Source: Rhyzopertha dominica (taxonomy: Eukaryota > Arthropoda > Insecta > Coleoptera > Bostrichidae). From it: a stretch of DNA of 64,000 bases. How positions within the stretch are numbered: position 1 is the stretch's first letter; each line of letters opens with the position of its first letter. The stretch spans positions 30,746,942 to 30,810,941 of the forward strand of contig QCXZ01000001.1 of the NCBI GenBank assembly GCA_025024175.1, written 5' to 3'. This document shows, one piece after another, positions 48,715 through 62,239 of this stretch. The notes below the pieces were generated by a model. That model was given only the letters and a program-made list of their open reading frames with translations, had not been told where the DNA came from and did not search any database. Both the position numbers and the translations under genes were made by a program.

Positions 48715-49389
48715 GTAAGAGAAATTGTCATGGACAATTTCAGTAATTCCCCTTGTGATTTTGTGGATGTTAGTGATACAAACAATTTGTTATTATTAAA
48801 CAGCTTGTCTTGAACTTTTCTTGAGGTTGGGTGTTGTGTTCAACGATTGCGTTAACGAACGTAACGTATATAACATGTTTGTTAAGTCTCTTATTCGCTG
48901 AAAACGTGTGAAAACCTTGTATGTATATAAACACGCGTTGGGCAGACAGTAAAATGCATTTTGTAAGCAACCTGGAAGCTTCAAGGCATTTAGACTTTGG
49001 CATTAAAGGAATTGAGTTACCTAAATATATTGCAAATATCGTAAGTGTTGTGTGTATGTAGCAGAAGCCTTTCGACCGATGTTTAAATGTATTACGAGCA
49101 TCAATATGAAATTTGAATTTTTTATATTGATGAGGTATAGTTTTGTGTAAGACAACTTTATTAAATGAGCAAACTGAACGAAAGTCCCTTCTGTCTATCA
49201 TGCTCAGCCATGGAATCATCCCAATCTCAATTTATAGCATGATATGCACTGTTCGAGTGGCGGATTCGAAATGTAATTTATTATTATTATTTATCAGGTG
49301 TGGAACCCTTGTCGAAAGATATGGAGCGGAAAAGATAGGTGGTTGAAGACAGTAGTTGTGACTTCTTTTATAGCGAAAATGTTCTCTTC

Positions 49390-49570
49390 CTAGAAATCTG
49401 CACAAAATAGCACTCTCCATAGTTAATTTCTGAAGCTAGTACCGAAGAATACAGAGTAATTATCAGGAGACTCAGAATTGACCCTTGCGGCACACTAGAA
49501 GATACACTTAGCTGTCATGATAAAGCAACTTCAATTTTAACCCGCTGTAATCTTCCTGAGAAGTAAGTCT
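49390..49570 (-). pseudogene. LINE reverse-transcriptase fragment (VPQGS box)
   Basis: The minus strand reads YFSGRLQRVKIEVALS, a stop, QLSVSSSVPQGSILSLL. This matches the (R)QRVKIG..S..LPVSSGVPQGSILGPLL segment of CR1/Jockey-type reverse transcriptases. One stop is visible, and homology ends within about 30 codons after the box. Confidence 0.65.
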
Positions 49571-49799
49571 CAGAGTGAAAAAAGGTTGTTGCCCTATTAA
49601 GCTTTTCTTCAGAAATCAAGGCGAAAATTCCTTATTTATTCTGTCTTGTGTATACTGTTTTGGCAATGGGGTTATAGCCCAAGCAAATCGTTATTATAAC
49701 ACATGTGCACTTAGTCTGGACCTAATGGAGTTAGAAACTGGCAATAGAAAAAATATTTGTAATGTTTTAGTGTCTTATATTTACCTTTAAAGGTTTACC

Positions 49800-49960
49800 G
49801 CCAAATTCAAATATTGCGTGGTACGTCACCGTTCCCGGAGACGCACTCCGCTATTGGCCGGATGCGCTGAATGCCCTGTTGCATGCTTGACGCCTTTGTC
49901 GCTGTTGAACACGCTTAACCTTTGTTTACATTTTGGTTTTATGAACGGAGAACGCGTTAA
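49800..49960. promoter_or_regulatory. GC-richer patch in the sens ZF intron
   Basis: A short CpG-containing patch with a CTATTGGCCGG (inverted CCAAT) element. It could be an alternative promoter, an enhancer or repeat debris; nothing decides between them. Confidence 0.15.
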
Positions 49961-51407
49961 AGTTTTGTTTTTATTTCCTTGGTATTTATACAAACATTTT
50001 TTTCAGTAGACATTATCAACCGTAAAACCAAGAACAAGACACACGTTTAACAAAGAAACATCCAGAACACGAACAGTTATATTAATTATTAATATATTTA
50101 CGTTATATTACGTTGACAGTTGACAAAACAAGCAAACAAGCATGCAAAGGAAACTCTTGTGGCCAGATCGTTCGATTTCTCGTAAATTAGGCGATTTTGC
50201 TTTCTAAAGGTTGCTATTTGATTAAATGATGTAATGGCAATTATATACACTGTAATTCAGGTTTAAACGAGTTTACTTAATAAATAGTTTTCCAGGTTAA
50301 TGTCACTTGAAATAATGTACTTATCCTGCGGCTGCCATAAATTGAATTCTGTTTGCGATATATCCTCAACAAGTTAATATTTTATTAAATACAGTGAAAA
50401 CACATCCATTCGAGTACAAGTTGTTATAATTAATAATCACGGTTTCGAGTTTAAGAAATAAAATGGCAACGCTGTTGCGACTTCGGTTTGAGAAACCTCA
50501 CTGCACTGACTGGCTTGCCAGGATCACAAAATGGGCGTAGCTACATCACACAGTTAAACCACAGAGAGCGCGCCAGGGAGCGGTTACGTCAGAGAATCAA
50601 ACATTCAAAACATATACTCTTTTGGGATTTTCTCCACCTTCTTTCTGGCATAATAGCCTTCAAAACGATGTAAAAAACAATTTGTACTATTCGTAGAAAG
50701 TATGACAAATGGCGCCCTCTACTGCTATTTAGACAAACCAATTTTGGAACAATTTACCATTCATATCAATTTTAATTCCTTTGAATCTCTCTCTAAATTC
50801 AGTCATTGTTAGATAAATTTGTTTGAGGCGTTTAAAAGATAAGTCATCTAGTAGTTTCGAGACTATTTTGCTTTGTAGTGTCGTTACCATGGCAACTAAA
50901 GAAAAAATGTTGTTAGGATTTCCCATCTACATTTTATCGACAAGTTTAGGATTTATTTGCGTTTATTTGTAACGTAATGTTCCCTAACGTGGAAACGAAG
51001 TGAATTTCTCTGATATGTTTTTATTCTAGTTTTTATTTTCAAATGGCCTTCAAACCCTTGATAAATTACCCTGTGTACTCCGTGCTTCTACCAAGTGACT
51101 TACAGAATGCTGAATCACCCGTAAAGCTTTGAATCGAAGCGTGCAATCAAAGCGCGACATACAAGCTACGCTGGCCCGATGTGTAAGATATAACGATATT
51201 CAAACGAAGGATGTTGTCAAAACAAATATGTATAGCCGCATAAGTATAGTGTAAACACATTACTAGCCATCACTGCAAGGTTTTCTCTTTAATAATGCAA
51301 GGGAGTCTATTTCTATAAGTGGGAGGTGGATCACTATCTAAACGACCACCAGTGAATCCAATAATCAGTTAAATATCAGTAATAGATTATACAAAAATAT
51401 AATATAC

Positions 51408-53580
51408 ATGCTAGCACGTCGCGTCGGGCACCTGGTGGTGCATGGTTTGATAAATACCCTTGCAAATTCCTTTTTGTTTCCTGTCTTTTCTTTTCAGTTT
51501 ATGATCCCACTCGCTTCCAAATCTCTTATCGCTTCATCTCTACATTTCATTTTCGACTGCCTCCTTTTCTCTTTTCCTCCGACTCCTTCCTGAAACAGTC
51601 TCTTCGGTATTCTATCCCGTTCCATTCTTTCAACGTGCCCCACCCATTTGAGACTTTTGATCAGTTTCTCTTCTATTCATAAAAGTTGATGTTAGCTAAA
51701 ATCAACATAGGATACCTTAAAGCAAGGTTTGTGATTGGTCTAGATTTTAAATAGAGTAGATTTTAGCTTTAAAGAGAAAGGAGAAATCGGGCCTTTGAGT
51801 TTTCCCATGACTATGACATGGCGCTCTTTGCAGATGTCCGCTGGTGCTTTACTTGATCTTCTTGCCCACATATCACCATCTCTTTTTCCTACGAATATTT
51901 TTCTGGTGATCTTTCTTTCCTATACTTATAGCATATTTTGTTCTGTGCTTCCTACCGTCCAAACTTCGCTAACTAATAGCTAGTGGGCGTATTATTGTTT
52001 TGTTCTTCTTCGTTACGTTTTTATTGTTCATCAAACTCCTTCGTGCCCCAACACATTTATTTCTTGGCAATAGCGTTTTCTGAATTTCTTCCTTTCGTGA
52101 ACAGCTCTGATGTGTTTAGGTAGGTTAACTAGATTACTCTTTTAAAGTAATTACCTTTCCGTTAGTTGAGGTACAACTGATACCACATATACTAATAATA
52201 ATAATAATAATCGTCTTTATTTTATTTTTGTTACAGTGGTAACAGAGATTACACATGCAAGAAATATTATAGGCAAGGTGTCAGCATAATGCTGTTTTTC
52301 AACCTAACCTATGTAAATGAANTTAGCAGGATGAAGATTGAATAACTAAACTAATTTATATTAACTTACAGCTAAAGAGTTACAAAAACAAAAATATAAA
52401 AAAAGAAAAAAGGAATCAGATACAATCGGTTATTTACAGATACTAGAAGAGATAACAGGCATTAAGATGTTAGTATGTATTCCTTCAAACGCTTTTTGAA
52501 GTTTCTTAACGAACAATTTTTTATTTGTCGTGGAATTTTATTATAGAGAAGGGGGGCTCGATAAGCAAATGACCGTTCATAAAAGGCAGTTTTATGATGC
52601 GGTATACGCAACAATCCGAGGTGTCGTAAAGTCCGGGCAGCAGTAGCATTAGTGTGAAGGCAATTGAGCTTGTCAAGAATGTAAACAGGAGATCGATTCA
52701 TGATCACTTTGTGGGCCATACAGAGTAAGTGATAAGAACGAAGTCGATCAAGCTTAAGATTTTTTGTATTGGCAATTATCGCTGAAACTCCTTGCTCATA
52801 CTTTCTAATCCCAAACGCAAATCTAAAACAAGACTTTTGTATTCTTTGTAACCGATTTGCATCCCTACTAAGCAGAGTCGGTCCATACACAACGAAACCG
52901 TATGATAATCGTGAGATAATAAGCGAATAACACAAAGATAATTTAAGGTTATTGGGTAATATTTTTCTATGAGGGAATAAATTTTTCAAAACATAATAAG
53001 AGGATTTGCAAAGGGTATTTACATGGGTAGAAAATCTAAAGTTCTCGTCGATATACAGACCCAAGTTTTTCCACACGGCGGCAAGGCCTATCTTGGAACC
53101 ATGAGTTTTAATGTCGATAGTAGGTTTTACAGTTTCACGAACCTTTCCACGGACAAATGGCATAACCGCCGACTTATTTGCATTTAGATTTAATTTATGT
53201 GCCTGGGAGATGCTATACAACTTAGCTAGATCATATTTTATTGCATCGCAAGCCTTAGATACTTCAGTTTCACTAAAACTATACCAAATTTGTGTATCGT
53301 CAGCATAATGATGCACTTTNCAATAAGACATAGCTTCCCAAAAGTGTGAAATATATATATTGAAAATAATAACGGCACCAAAAGTGACCCCTGCGGTACA
53401 CCCTGCTTCAATTCCAGAGGTTCCGACTCTATTTGTTTTCATTATTTACTAAACCTACTTTCCGTGACTTCTCCAACCTCCCCACCATACTTCTCAGTTT
53501 TTCTTTTTCCCTTGTTATATCGACTGCAAATGCCAGACATTGATGCCTTTTCCGCTATACTATGACCGTACTGTAGATTT
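51408..53580 (-). pseudogene. LINE A, ORF2 C-terminal part, interrupted twice
   Basis: On the minus strand the pieces come in the right order. QCLAFAVDI with EKLRSMVGRLEKS (about 53455-53545) is the reverse-transcriptase Asp-Asp region, with A-V-D replacing A-D-D. Next are RNKCVGARRSLMNNKNVTKK (about 52020-52090) and SEVWT..STEQNML..ERKITRKIF (51880-51970). Finally, SLKWVGHVERM...RIPKRLF and DEAIRDLEASGI-N-stop (51495-51660) form the zinc-ribbon-like tail of this LINE type. LINE B separates the first two blocks. About 115 bp of unrelated DNA at about 51672-51787 separates the last two. A stop replaces the expected Trp after SGIIN. Inactive. Confidence 0.8.
52193..53450 (-). mobile_element. 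LINE B (CR1-like), 5'-truncated, inserted in LINE A
   Basis: The minus strand starts abruptly with SEPLELKQGVPQGSLL (about 53400-53445). After a frameshift, HHYADDTQIWYSF (YADD at 53296-53307) begins an open stretch of about 280 codons to a stop at 52462, which is unusually intact. It includes a YIDENFRFSTHV, LSYGFVVYGP, RLQRIQKSCFRFAFG order typical of CR1/L2-group reverse transcriptases. The 3' UTR contains AATAAA-like sequence and ends in a TTA/TAA microsatellite at 52193-52211, the usual kind of LINE 3' tail for some clades. An N at 53320 lies near the frameshift. Confidence 0.85.
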
Positions 53581-54640
53581 GCAAAAAAAAACATTATATA
53601 CATATCTAAATCGGATTTTACGTACTCAAATCACATCTACATCTAGATTATTTCTCATAAATTTGAACGCCATTTAAGATCATAACTGAAAGAAAAATTG
53701 TTCATTAGAGCCATGTAAATATGAAGCTATGCATTACTAGGTATAAGTATTGAGAGTGAACATATTCAGGTGACGATGCATGCATTTTAGAAGTTGATAA
53801 TCGAAAGTAAGATCTCTTCGAAATACGAGAATACAGCGGGTTAGAAAAGCATGCTAGCTTGATTAATAATAGAGTAAAAAACCCGAACTCTTCCAAGACA
53901 ATTTTATTGTTACCACCTACGCACTATTGTATAATACGTACTTTAAGTAAGTGGGTCCCGTTGCGAAGAATTCTATTATCCCTATTACTAACTACAAATA
54001 TCGATTGTCGCTTAGAGATATTGGCCACTTTAACAGTTCTTGTAATAAACGACTGTTTATTAAAAAAAATTACGTCTATCAAGATAGAAAGTAAACACTT
54101 ACGCGGAACACCGCATCAGTTTGATTAAAAATTAACGCACGCTCCAAACTTGATGAAGTGGAAAGTCATCCGGCAACCAGCCGAAATGCTAAGCGGGGGG
54201 CACAAATTGGTGAGGAAATGTTCAGAATTAATGAATACGATTCGTGATTAAAGTTGGCTTGCATTATTTATTGGGACATTACCTGCGGATATAGGATGGT
54301 CATTATGGGATTGACTATGATTTAGACTGATGTAGATTTAATGCAATGAACTTTATGGTTCGAAGTTTACTGTATTCCTGCTGTATTATTTATGTTGTAG
54401 AAGTTCTAATATCAGGCAGCGCTTGAATAATAAAGACGATACTTTATTAAAATCTCCTTCAATACTAACAAATCCGATATGCGAGCTACATTAATAAAAC
54501 GTTTATTTCTTGGCATACTTTTTGAAGTGGTGTTTAGGAATTCGTAATATGGCTCACATCTGCTACAATTCTTTCATATTATTTTATTAGAAGAACTTTT
54601 ACATGTATGAATATCTGGGGTTTCAGATATAAGGAATGGA
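53581..54640. other. noncoding stretch, nothing recognised
   Basis: More of LINE A may lie just above 53580, but no further motif could be read. Confidence 0.4.
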
Positions 54641-55212
54641 TAAGGTGACCAACTTCCCAAAGCAGAAAAGCCGGACGCCTTCATGGTGCTATTTGTAATA
54701 TAGGATAATAAAGAGGATGTCCAGGCATTAGGTTATGACGGCTATGCAATTGGGTGCTGACACTACAGAACTAAATACTTGGACCTATAAGTTTAATGTA
54801 ATAAGATTTTGTGATAAATGATTCTCGAACAGGTAGGGCCAGACGCATGCGCAGTAAAGATTAAAATATTGAAACGTCATGGCAACGATACAACAAACAA
54901 CAGGACCTGTCGCACATTTGGCTAAGCGCTATTCACTTTGTCACACCAGCGAGTTACCGCGCAGACTCGCTGCCCTACGAACGAGCAATATGGCGACTTA
55001 CAAGTCGCGCATGCCATAACAATTAGCCGTCTAACTGGAAACAATAATGAAGTAAAATACCATGTGCACATTTTTAGCTCAAACTATAAAAAACCGGACA
55101 AATCCAAACAAAATTTTGAAAATCCGGACAAATCCGGATACCACATTAAGTACGGACTCATAAACAAAAATACAAACCTGTCCGGGCTAAATCCGGACGG
55201 TTGGTCACCTTA
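54641..55212. mobile_element. non-autonomous hAT-like element with 8-bp target duplication
   Basis: The ends are TAAGGTGACCAA at the left and the complement TTGGTCACCTTA at the right, with CCGGAC motifs just inside. The flanks GGAATGGA (54633-54640) and GGAATGAA (55213-55220) match at 7 of 8 positions, which is the 8-bp duplication size of hAT transposons. The right subterminal part carries repeated (A)TCCGGACAAATCC-type motifs, as in hAT subterminal arrays. There is no transposase inside the 572 bp. Confidence 0.85.
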
Positions 55213-56617
55213 GGAATGAACGCACATCAAAACCGTTTTCGGATCCTTTAATCATTTTTTTTGACGAATTTAGTGATGAAAACAGATTGGTACTAACTTC
55301 ATTTGTTTCTACGCTATCTTAGATTTCTTGTTATAATTTGATTTTGAGGTATGACACCAACTTATTTTTTAATGGAATGTATATATTTTTTATGGTAAAT
55401 GCGGTAAAGCCTTTTCTTCTGATTCCGAAAATATAAATATGCGACATAGCTTGTTACTGGTGCTAAGTACAGAGCTCAACATCCAATGAATTTATGAGCC
55501 CATTGAAAAAGTCCAGCGAAAAAAGAACCCAGTGAAAAAAATATTTTAGCTCAAAGTTGACTACCTCCACTACCACCTATTTTATACAGACTCGACCACG
55601 TCATACGGGTACATATATCAAAGATACACCCACCAGGTTTTTTTTGTTGGGGAATGCCGTAGTCAATATAAAGTGATACAGATAACATAAACACACCCCT
55701 TCATAAAGCTTCCGTATTAGGTTTTGTATTGTAGTAAATAATATGGGCACAAATAATGTTAAATATTACGAACGCTTTCTCTGTTTGTTACTAAGATAGT
55801 TGTGATATATTCATGGAGAATCACAAATATTTTCAAAAGTATTAGACATAGACCCAAATATACCTTAATATGATCGAAAGGATGTAAAAATTTGCTTATT
55901 ATAACAGTTCAAAAATAGATTTTATTAGCGAATCTCGAAAATACCCTGATAGTGAGAAAAATTCCTGCTATCCATACCATTTATTACCTTTATTCATAGT
56001 GACCGTGGAAAAAGTAATGAGAACATGCAATATTGGGAAAATAACCTATTTTGCTGTGCTTCTCGAAACAATATTAGTTTCTTTAGAAGCAGCGGTTGAA
56101 CTATTTGTTTCCAAAGCATATACTGTAATTAATAACGGTTTAAGAAGTGTTCTGTCTTTCTGCGTGGGGAAAATCCTGAAAACTTATGACGGCTAATTAA
56201 TAGCTAAGTGGGCCACTTGGCACCAATCATCACGTCGATTATGTATACCTTATTTAACAAATCTCCTATGCTGTAATTGTGACACGATGTAATACCGGGC
56301 TTTTATGGTTTCTTACGTAGCGCGGTACATGAATAATTGAAAAAATGTAGCGTGACAGTGAAACATCGGTTGAAAGAAACAAATGAAGCTTTTGTAATTA
56401 TAAAACAATTAAATCGACGTCTACAATCTAAGAAATGTACGCTTTGCTTTACTTAATAATTTCCGCCTGTAATTAGGTACACAGAGGACTTTTCCTACCG
56501 TCTTTTTTCACAAACAGCCTGTTATTAGCGAAAGCAGAAAAATGGCCGTGTTTAATATTGATAAGTCGATGGTATTAAAAATTTATTCTCAAATTAGTGT
56601 TTTCATATGTAGCTTAA

Positions 56618-56866
<249 letters not shown>

Positions 56867-59379
56867 TAAACAAGAATACATACAAATTTAATGTCGAGAA
56901 GTCTGACTCTCGGTGGGCTGGCCTGAGCAACGCGAAAGCGATTCTTGGTGGAAGTGGGCAGTTCTTGGCTATTTCTATCTACTTTATGAGTAAAAGTTTT
57001 GTTTGGGAGGAACCGAAATTGAAAGAAGCTTACAAAAGTTTTCTGTGTTCAAGATTGATTTACCTAGTTATTTGACAATCCATGTCACGTATAGATACAA
57101 TAATCAAAGTAAAAACATACCTGCTTTATATGAGAATAATGGAAACAAATTAAAATGCAAACGTTAAAAAATTTCTATAATGTATCGAAATTCAGTATCA
57201 ACTTTCTTATTTTAAATACAAACTTAACACAATCGTGATATCAGACCGTTTCTGTAATTTATGCCTACAGCAATACATTACATAAAATATAGTATTAGGC
57301 AAATAGATTCTGATGGCCCTTTTGGTATACCTAAAGTGGGAGTCTCATCATGTTCTAAAAATGTTGAAAGCTCGACACAAGCTGTTTTGCGATACCGTTG
57401 GAAGTATAAATCAATATAAATAATTTTATATTCTATAGAGTTATTTTACCACCATATAGGGTTCCATTCATACATAACATCTCCAGTCAATAGAAGCAAA
57501 ATAACAACGAGAGTATTTTCGGTGACCTAAAAGTATACAAAATTTTAGTCCGTATGATTAATGATAACGAATATATTCAGGATTTAGACAAAGATGTGTT
57601 CTTGTACTTAATTGTACCACACTCTATACTTAGATGAAAGCTAAGAAATTAAAACAAAAAGACTCATATTGTAGAATGTAGGTACTAGATCACGGCATCT
57701 TGAATGCAGAATATTTATTTTGTAAACTGTTTATTAGATTCCGGTCGCGTTTTACTATGGTAACTTTGAAACTCTTTTTTTCTGACTTCGAGACACACAC
57801 ATTAAAACCATGCTTTCTAGCAACAATTTGTTAAAAAAAACCAAGGTGGAACATACATCCAAATGTTATGCGAAATACAGAAGCTGTAGCTATTGATTTA
57901 TATATACATTAAAAAAAACAAATAAGAAACACAATTTTCTCGGTAAAGGTTACATAGCGATTACAGTGATATCTCCTGACATATCTCTTACTGTGTGATT
58001 TTTATCGCCTGGATATTCCATACATCTTCATTAGCAGTTTCCTACTGCCTGCTTGATTCATCTAACGATACGTTTTGTAAATCTGACGGCAAGTGACAGG
58101 TATAAATGATCTTGGTAATTGTATTACAATCATATGCTTTTACTGGCTCAGCGCGCCATGTGTGTCCCAGAAAAACTCTTAGTGAGAAGTTCAACGAAAA
58201 TGTGCATACAGAAAATCACCGATGGGTGCTGCACAGCGGTAAAGAAGCTAGTTTTGTAACTGTGTAGAAATAGGCCACACTTTTCCTCTATGTTAACATA
58301 AAAGAATAAATGCGTCAAAGTTAAAAGTTAGAGGGCATGTTGACAAAGAGAATGTGTACCTACTTCATTTGGATTGGGTTGGTATCGAAAGAATGAAATA
58401 TTCTATAAATATTATGTGTGGTGTAAACTTGCATACTGGCAAGCTCTAATAATTTTTATTTATGAAACACGACATTCTCATTTAATTTATAAGTAATAAG
58501 GGGGTTGGACAACTAAACTTTTACATCTAAAGACAAAAATCTTTAAAGATCTGTTTACTCGCAACTATTGGAGTTTTCCAAATTGTTGTATTATATTTAC
58601 ATTTGTTGGTGATCGTAAAAATATGGTCGATATAACACTGTAATTAAAACCTTTTAAAATATTATTAATCGTATTAAACAATCTAAATAAAAAGTTAAGC
58701 TGTTCCAGATGCAGAAAAGAGCTGTCAACACGAATTGATTTGTATTCTTTTTCCCAATCCGATGATTACACTATTCTTGCCAACGCTAAATGTACAAAAG
58801 GAGTCCGTCAATATTAAGTCAGTCATACCTGGCTGACTGCAACAATTGAAGCGGAACTTATCAGTAAATGCCATTTACCAATTTATTCACTTTATTTGAT
58901 TTGGTCAAGATTACATAGTCATGCTTGAAAGCCTGATAAAATCTACTGTTTGAGCTTTTGGAGCAATAACTGCTTGGTGACTACAAACATTACTTTCAAT
59001 TTATTGAACTCAATGTAAAGCTTATGCTCAAATATCGTTTACTCAATAGAAGAAAATAATTTATCGTTGATGCCTTTTGAGTAGTTACCGGAATATTCGT
59101 AATTATTTTGGCTACTTGACAACTACAATGAAGTACCCTATCATTTTAGCATTAGATATACGATATCACATATTAACGACCTACTTTCCAGTACTTAACC
59201 CACACGAAACCATTATCAACCAAGCTAAATGATTCTGAATCCATAAATCCATAACTTCACGTAAAAGAAAAAACAGGATAAACAGTATGTAATCTACACG
59301 CAATAACTCATTAGGGAACCTACTCATAAAACAACTACATATTTCCCTTGAGACTTGCATCGACGATATCTAAGTTTTC

Positions 59380-59700
59380 AATTAATTAGGGCCTATCATT
59401 GACTTGCATGAACAAAAGCCGTACGGTGGTATAAGCTATTTTGCGCTTTTGTTTTCCGCTCCGGTGTTTGATTTGGCAGCGTGCTACGGGATTCAGGAAA
59501 CGGTTAATAATTTATTTAGGGGGGGGGGGGAGTTACCGGATTGCATGCGGTGCACGCGTATTCGTGAGGACGCATTTGAGCTAGTAGAGACTCTAATGAA
59601 TGTAATAAACCCATCAAATTATGGCAGCGCAATGGAAACCATAATAAACATATGTGGATGGGATTTTTGATAATTAACAAAGATTTTAAAGAATCTCGAA
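59380..59700. promoter_or_regulatory. GC-richer patch, possible conserved noncoding DNA
   Basis: An 88-codon open frame crosses this patch and a G(12) run at 59518-59530. It shows no known motif, and the homopolymer argues against coding. Left as possible intronic regulatory DNA, inference only. Confidence 0.15.
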
Positions 59701-60522
59701 GCGCTGCACAATTTGCAATGCAATTCAAGAACCTCCAGTGAAAGCTTGTGGAGCTTTAGCCCATCGTTCTATCGATAGCAGCTATGCGTACAGGAAGAGA
59801 ACGTTCAAGCGATCATTTGTATAAGAACATATAATAAACGATAGTGAAGAACTATGCAGTCATTATCGGTCTGAAAACATCACTTGTCAAATGGATAATT
59901 TAGTAATTGCTTTGTGTATTGTGATTGTAACATCTACATAATTCATACCGTTATACGTGTTTACATACGCCTCTAGCATTAACGACATGGATGGCTGTTG
60001 CGCACAATAGCGTGCACGTTTGCATTTTTTTAAATTAGTGCAGTTGTGCAAGGGAATCAGAAAGTAATCGATTGCCTACATCAGTATCGAAAATATACGA
60101 CAATTGTAATGGTTATAAGTTTTAGCGCTACTTCGAATATTTGGGAGTTAAAGATATCGTTTTTAACACGTAAAGAGGTCACTTTACCAAATATATTTAT
60201 ACATAATATGTATAAATTTTAATTTTATGTTGTTTGTGTTTATGTTTTTTGTTGCACCTGTTATAAGAGCTCTTCCATATAAATGTGTGCTTCATGATTT
60301 ACATTTAGAGCAGTATTACTAAAAGTGGAACAAAGAATATTACGTGCCATCAGGCTACACTGCAAAAGTTGTAATACCGTGATGCATTGTCCTAGTAGAA
60401 TCAAGATACGACTAATAATAGCTGGAAATTATTGAAAATTTATACTAGCGGTTGCTTAAATGCAAAAAAAATGTATATAAAACTTTATTGTTTATTATTT
60501 TGCCAGATATTCCTTCAGAATG

Positions 60523-60547
60523 AGGTTCTTATTTCTAATAAGAACCT
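60523..60547. repeat. small perfect hairpin
   Basis: An 11-bp stem (AGGTTCTTATT / AATAAGAACCT) with a 3-nt loop. CTTC/GAAG can extend it across a bulge. Confidence 0.6.
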
Positions 60548-60824
60548 GAAGTGTTACTTTGGAATTTACATACTTACTGTTTGTGTCTGGATTTCTTGCT
60601 TTTTCACATAGCTTTCTAAAGCTTTGATAAAAAATGACCGAGTAATGATTTATATCCCACATTAAGGAATAGCACTACATGCCTACCTGTAGGTGGATAA
60701 CCTAAAGGTGTTTCTTCACCAGCAGCCGACTTGAAAGTGGTTAGTCAGTTGCAGTTGAGCTAAGATTTGGAAATTTGATTAAAAAGTTGTGCTGCCTTTC
60801 TATTACATATGCAATGCATATAGG

Positions 60825-60988
60825 CTGGGCTTTTCTAATGGGCTCAAACGCTATTGGGCAATTGTCAATGTAGGTCTATGTAGCAACCTATGCCACAATT
60901 TGTAAAGCCTTCGCTAGATGACGCATTCTCAATTTTCATCAATGACATTCGTCACTACCGTGCGTACATCGTAGTTCGTAAATGACTC
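60825..60988 (+). repeat. dispersed repeat C, copy 2
   Basis: Homologous to 38696-38905 in the same orientation but shorter. The middle block (TACCAACCAGTGCCCTAG in the other copy) is reduced here. Confidence 0.65.
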
Positions 60989-61439
60989 AAATGACTATTT
61001 GAATACATTTCAATATCCAAATCACTGGTTTGACATATGAAGTTCTTGTCAATTTTCTGTTTTCTTTTTAATAACGAGATATTCTTAATGGGGAATATAA
61101 CTATGCCATAACATATGCTAAGTATGATTACTAAAAATAATAGTTACGCTCCTTTACCTATATCTTTACGTTCTACATAGGGTTTAGGTAACAGGTGTGA
61201 TTAGCTTCACCATACACTTATTCGCCAAAATTACAAAAACAAACATTAACTATAGTCATTCCCAGCAAACAGTTGACCTGAACTAATCCCACATGCGGTC
61301 ATCTACTTTAAAGCAAGCAACCCACTAAATTTACGGTAACCCTCATGCTGAATAAAACACCACGGTTTCCACAGGAAATACTGTACTTTGCCTGAAACCC
61401 TCGGGTTTGCACCCACTTATAAAATAAATCCAAAACGAA

Positions 61440-61860
61440 CACTGTGTAATTTTTAGTAAGTATAGCGTGACCGCAAGAGCAATTTCTTTTCCGGCGTAGA
61501 GCAGAAGTTAAAGATTTCTTCGGGTGTCATTATACCGAAGGCAGTTATTTTTCCCCGGTGCAATTTATGTGCTGAATTATTAAGCAGGCGTTGTCCTTAC
61601 AGTTCTTTTCGCACGAAAAAAGTGTGTCAGGCGCACAGACAGGCCTCAGACGTATCGTGCTGTCAATCATTCATGATAATACGTCAAATGCACAAGCGCA
61701 ACTTTTTTGGCTGCCAAGTACGTTGCATTTCTATTTATGACGTTGTCTTTCTTACTTTGTCATCAATTAACTATAGAGTATTTACGTGTTTTGTATACTA
61801 ATTAATTGTCTGGTAATCAGTGACGCTTGTTCCTTGACGACATGAATCATCCTCGTAAAC
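61440..61860. promoter_or_regulatory. GC-richer island, possible intronic enhancer
   Basis: TE-free, CpG-containing DNA with TCAATCATTCATGATAAT and ATCAATTAACTA homeodomain-type cores, inside the last visible sens intron. Inference only. Confidence 0.2.
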
Positions 61861-62239
61861 AATCTGGGTTAAAACTCTAATTGGTGCACTAGTTTGCTGA
61901 TAAAGTAACACGATGGCGTAAAATTCAGAAGATTGCGTACTATTTTAGATAACTTATTATTATGGCCTATTTTGCTTTTGCGTAAGCCAATAATTGCTGA
62001 ACAGACTAATTATTTTGTTTTTGAAACTAAAGTCGTTAACCACTTTAGGAAGCTTATCAATTGTGTAATAACCATTTCAGCTAATAATGCGTGATTGATG
62101 ATTTAGCTCTCAGAAAATGGCTTGCAGTATTTTTGCCAAATAAAGAACAACAATTTCCAACGCTGGCGCTGTTTTGTCAATACTTATAATACATACTACA
62201 TTATCAACAATATAAGATGAAAAAGTTTTATTCGATTTA

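Noticed and set aside
48770..49219. 149-codon minus-strand open frame
   Set aside because: Antisense to the end of a sens exon and intron, with no motif; chance openness.
50480..50910. Possible MITE (GGCGCCCTCTA and CCATGGCAAC phrases common in insect repeats)
   Set aside because: No terminal inverted repeats or target duplication could be found.
59404..59670. 88-codon open frame
   Set aside because: Crosses a G homopolymer and has no family resemblance.
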